Assembly: GCA_937901895.1 (NCBI GenBank)
Contig: CALGTD010000180.1
Span: 1 to 5,457, forward strand
Direction: 5' to 3'
Origin: an uncultured Spartobacteria bacterium
Lineage (GTDB): Bacteria > Verrucomicrobiota > Verrucomicrobiia > Chthoniobacterales > JAATET01
Length of the DNA: 5,457 nt
Positions within the stretch are counted from its first letter, which is position 1; each line of letters begins with the position of its first letter. The translations under genes were made by a program, and so were the position numbers. Of this stretch, positions 3,909 to 5,457 are shown one piece after another. Under the pieces are notes generated by a model. The model saw only the letters and a list, made by a program, of their open reading frames with translations. It was not told the DNA's origin and did not search any database.

Positions 3909-5457
3909 TCACCTGTTGGGAAAATAAGGAAAGAGCGTCCAGCCTCCGGAGACGTTGCGGACGCGGAAGCCGCGCTGGCAGAGGATGCGCGTGGCCAGAT
4001 AGCCCCGCTGGCCGATGGCGCAATAGACCCGCAGGTCGGCGTCGCGGGGCAGCTCATCAAGCCGGCTTCTCAGCTCGCGCAGGGGAATGTTCCGGGCCTC
4101 CGGCACATGGCCCTGGGCGAATTCCTCCGCATCGCGCACGTCCAGAAACAGCGTGTCGGCTCGGCGCGGCTCGTCCCAATGAACCAGAGGCATATCGCCG
4201 CGCAGGACGTTCGCCGCGATCATGCCGGCAAAGTTGATCGCATCCTTGGCGCCGCCGAACTGCGGAGCGTAGCAGAGTTCGGCCTCTTCGAGATCGTAAA
4301 CCGTTCCCCGCTTCTGCATCGCCATGGCGATCACGTCGATGCGGCGGTCCACACCTTCCTCGCCGACCCCCTGAGCGCCGAGAAGGCGTCCGTCCGACTT
4401 GCGGAAAAGCAGCTTGAGATGCGTCCGCTTCGCGCCGGGGTAGTAACCGGCGTGCTGGGTAGGATGGAGATAGATTTTTTCGAAATCCTCCTCCCCGGCC
4501 CGCTCCAGTGCCTTTTCGCTGCTTCCGGTCGCGGCGACCTGGAGATCGAAAAGGCCGCAGATGGCGGTTCCCTGAACTCTGCGAAAGGCGGATGGGCGGC
4601 CGCAAATGGCATCCGCCGCGATGCGGCCCTGCCGTGCCGCCGGACCGGCCAGGGGAACCAGCGTCTCCCGGCCTGAGTTCCAATCCCGGACTTCCACGGC
4701 GTCGCCGACCGCCCAAATGTCGGGATCGCTCGTGCGCATGCGCTCATCGACACGAATGCCGCCGCGCTCGCCGATCACCAAGCCCGCGGCCTTCGCCAGG
4801 CCGGTTTCCGGGCGCACCCCGATGGCGAGGACGACGAGGTCCGTCGCGTGGGGGATTCCACTTTGGGTCTTCACGGTCAGGGTTCCGTCGGGGCTCGCTT
4901 CGAACCCGGCAACCCCGTCGCCGAGCGCGAGGCGCACGCCGCGGCCGCGCAAATGGTCTGCCACCATGGCGGCGATTTCCGGATCGAGCGGAGGCATCAC
5001 CTGATCGAGCATTTCGACGACGGTCACTTCGATGCCGCGCCGGATGAGATTTTCGGCCATTTCCAGCCCGATGAATCCGCCGCCCACCACGACGGCTTTT
5101 TTCGCCTGGCGCTCCGCGATCCATTGCCGGATCACCCGGCTGTCGGGAATATTGCGCAGGGTGAAGATTCCTGGCAGGTCGATGCCGGGCAGCGGTGGAC
5201 GCAGCGGGGAGGCCCCGGGAGAAAGCACCAGCGCGTCGTAGGGTTCGGAGCGTTCCTCGCCGGTGGCGAGGTCGCGCGTCGTGATGGAATGATTCGCGCG
5301 ATCGATGGAAAGAACTTCCGTGCGCGTTTTCACGCGGATGTTCAGGCGTTCGCGAAAAAGCGTCTCGTCGGCCACGAGCAGGCTTTGCTCGGCCTCGATA
5401 ACCCCGCCGATGAAATACGGCAGGCCGCAGTTGGCGAAGGGGACATGGGGGGCGCGG
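3909..5457 (-). CDS. CoA-disulfide / persulfide reductase with C-terminal rhodanese domain (5' end off window)
   Basis: Cytoplasmic flavoenzyme of the pyridine nucleotide-disulfide oxidoreductase family; characterised relatives with this architecture reduce CoA disulfide, persulfides or polysulfides with NAD(P)H. 515 residues are visible and the frame is open to the right edge, so roughly the first 35-45 residues, including the FAD GxGxxG strand, are missing. Visible residues 7-13 read FANCGLP, with the single redox Cys at 10. The NAD(P)H motif GGGFIGLEMAENL is at about 125-137, the second FAD motif WAVGDA at 248-253, and the dimerisation domain with HAGYYPGA and GVDRRIDVIAMA follows to about 415, with CYAPQFGGAKDAINFAG inside it. 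A rhodanese domain covers about 425-515, with DVRDAEEFAQGHVPEARNIP and the active loop CAIGQRGY, Cys at 479. Both catalytic cysteines are therefore present. It ends with a short FPYFPNR tail. A GTG at 5375 is an internal codon, not the start, because homologous sequence continues upstream of it. Confidence 0.93.
   Translation of the reverse strand, partial: RAPHVPFANCGLPYFIGGVIEAEQSLLVADETLFRERLNIRVKTRTEVLSIDRANHSITTRDLATGEERSEPYDALVLSPGASPLRPPLPGIDLPGIFTLRNIPDSRVIRQWIAERQAKKAVVVGGGFIGLEMAENLIRRGIEVTVVEMLDQVMPPLDPEIAAMVADHLRGRGVRLALGDGVAGFEASPDGTLTVKTQSGIPHATDLVVLAIGVRPETGLAKAAGLVIGERGGIRVDERMRTSDPDIWAVGDAVEVRDWNSGRETLVPLAGPAARQGRIAADAICGRPSAFRRVQGTAICGLFDLQVAATGSSEKALERAGEEDFEKIYLHPTQHAGYYPGAKRTHLKLLFRKSDGRLLGAQGVGEEGVDRRIDVIAMAMQKRGTVYDLEEAELCYAPQFGGAKDAINFAGMIAANVLRGDMPLVHWDEPRRADTLFLDVRDAEEFAQGHVPEARNIPLRELRSRLDELPRDADLRVYCAIGQRGYLATRILCQRGFRVRNVSGGWTLFPYFPNR

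Noticed and set aside
4107..4676. Plus-strand 189-codon open frame antisense to the reductase
   Set aside because: The minus-strand frame is an unambiguous flavoenzyme; this is its antisense shadow, as are the Arg-rich frames at 4508-5047 and 4606-5004.

Overview
The window (about 60% GC by eye) looks like a chromosomal piece of a bacterium with non-Shine-Dalgarno leaders, most likely a verrucomicrobial (Opitutales-like) organism. That guess rests on an exported protein with a C-terminal VPEPG / hydrophobic stretch / RRHR sorting signal (PEP-CTERM) and on the absence of a clear GGAGG-type ribosome site before any gene whose start is visible. It is an inference, since no rRNA or other marker gene is present.

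Left part (1-2285): a minus-strand EamA/DMT-family membrane transporter (84 to about 1028) is divergent from a plus-strand MarR-family regulator (1390-1848). The regulator is followed after 23 bases by a small DUF1398-like protein (1872-2285). The AT-rich stretch at 1331-1390 between the divergent genes carries a perfect 6+6 inverted repeat, TATATG-N6-CATATA (1346-1363). It overlaps the -35 box of a good sigma-70-type promoter, whose predicted transcription start falls at the MarR ATG. The layout suggests a local regulon in which the MarR protein represses itself, DUF1398 and possibly the exporter in response to a small molecule.

Middle (2286-3740): a monocistronic-looking PEP-CTERM secreted protein (2438-3481) has an unusual 36-residue tail after its sorting signal and is followed by a terminator-like hairpin. 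After it comes degraded sequence. Short pieces resembling the N- and C-termini of a TetR-type regulator (plus strand, 3608-3729) abut the first about 47 codons of a TehB-like SAM methyltransferase (minus strand, 3747-3887). Both genes appear cut at nearly the same place, which I read as a deletion scar between two formerly convergent genes.

Right part (3909-5457): a minus-strand CoA-disulfide / persulfide reductase fused to a rhodanese domain runs off the right edge, so its N-terminal FAD-binding strand lies outside the window. The methyltransferase fragment follows it by 21 bases in the same direction.

I found no tRNA, rRNA, CRISPR array, insertion sequence, phage module or riboswitch. Bases 1-83 lie downstream of the transporter and show nothing recognisable. 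I see no convincing new multi-gene system; the items most worth a second look are the MarR/DUF1398/transporter control region and the double-truncation scar.
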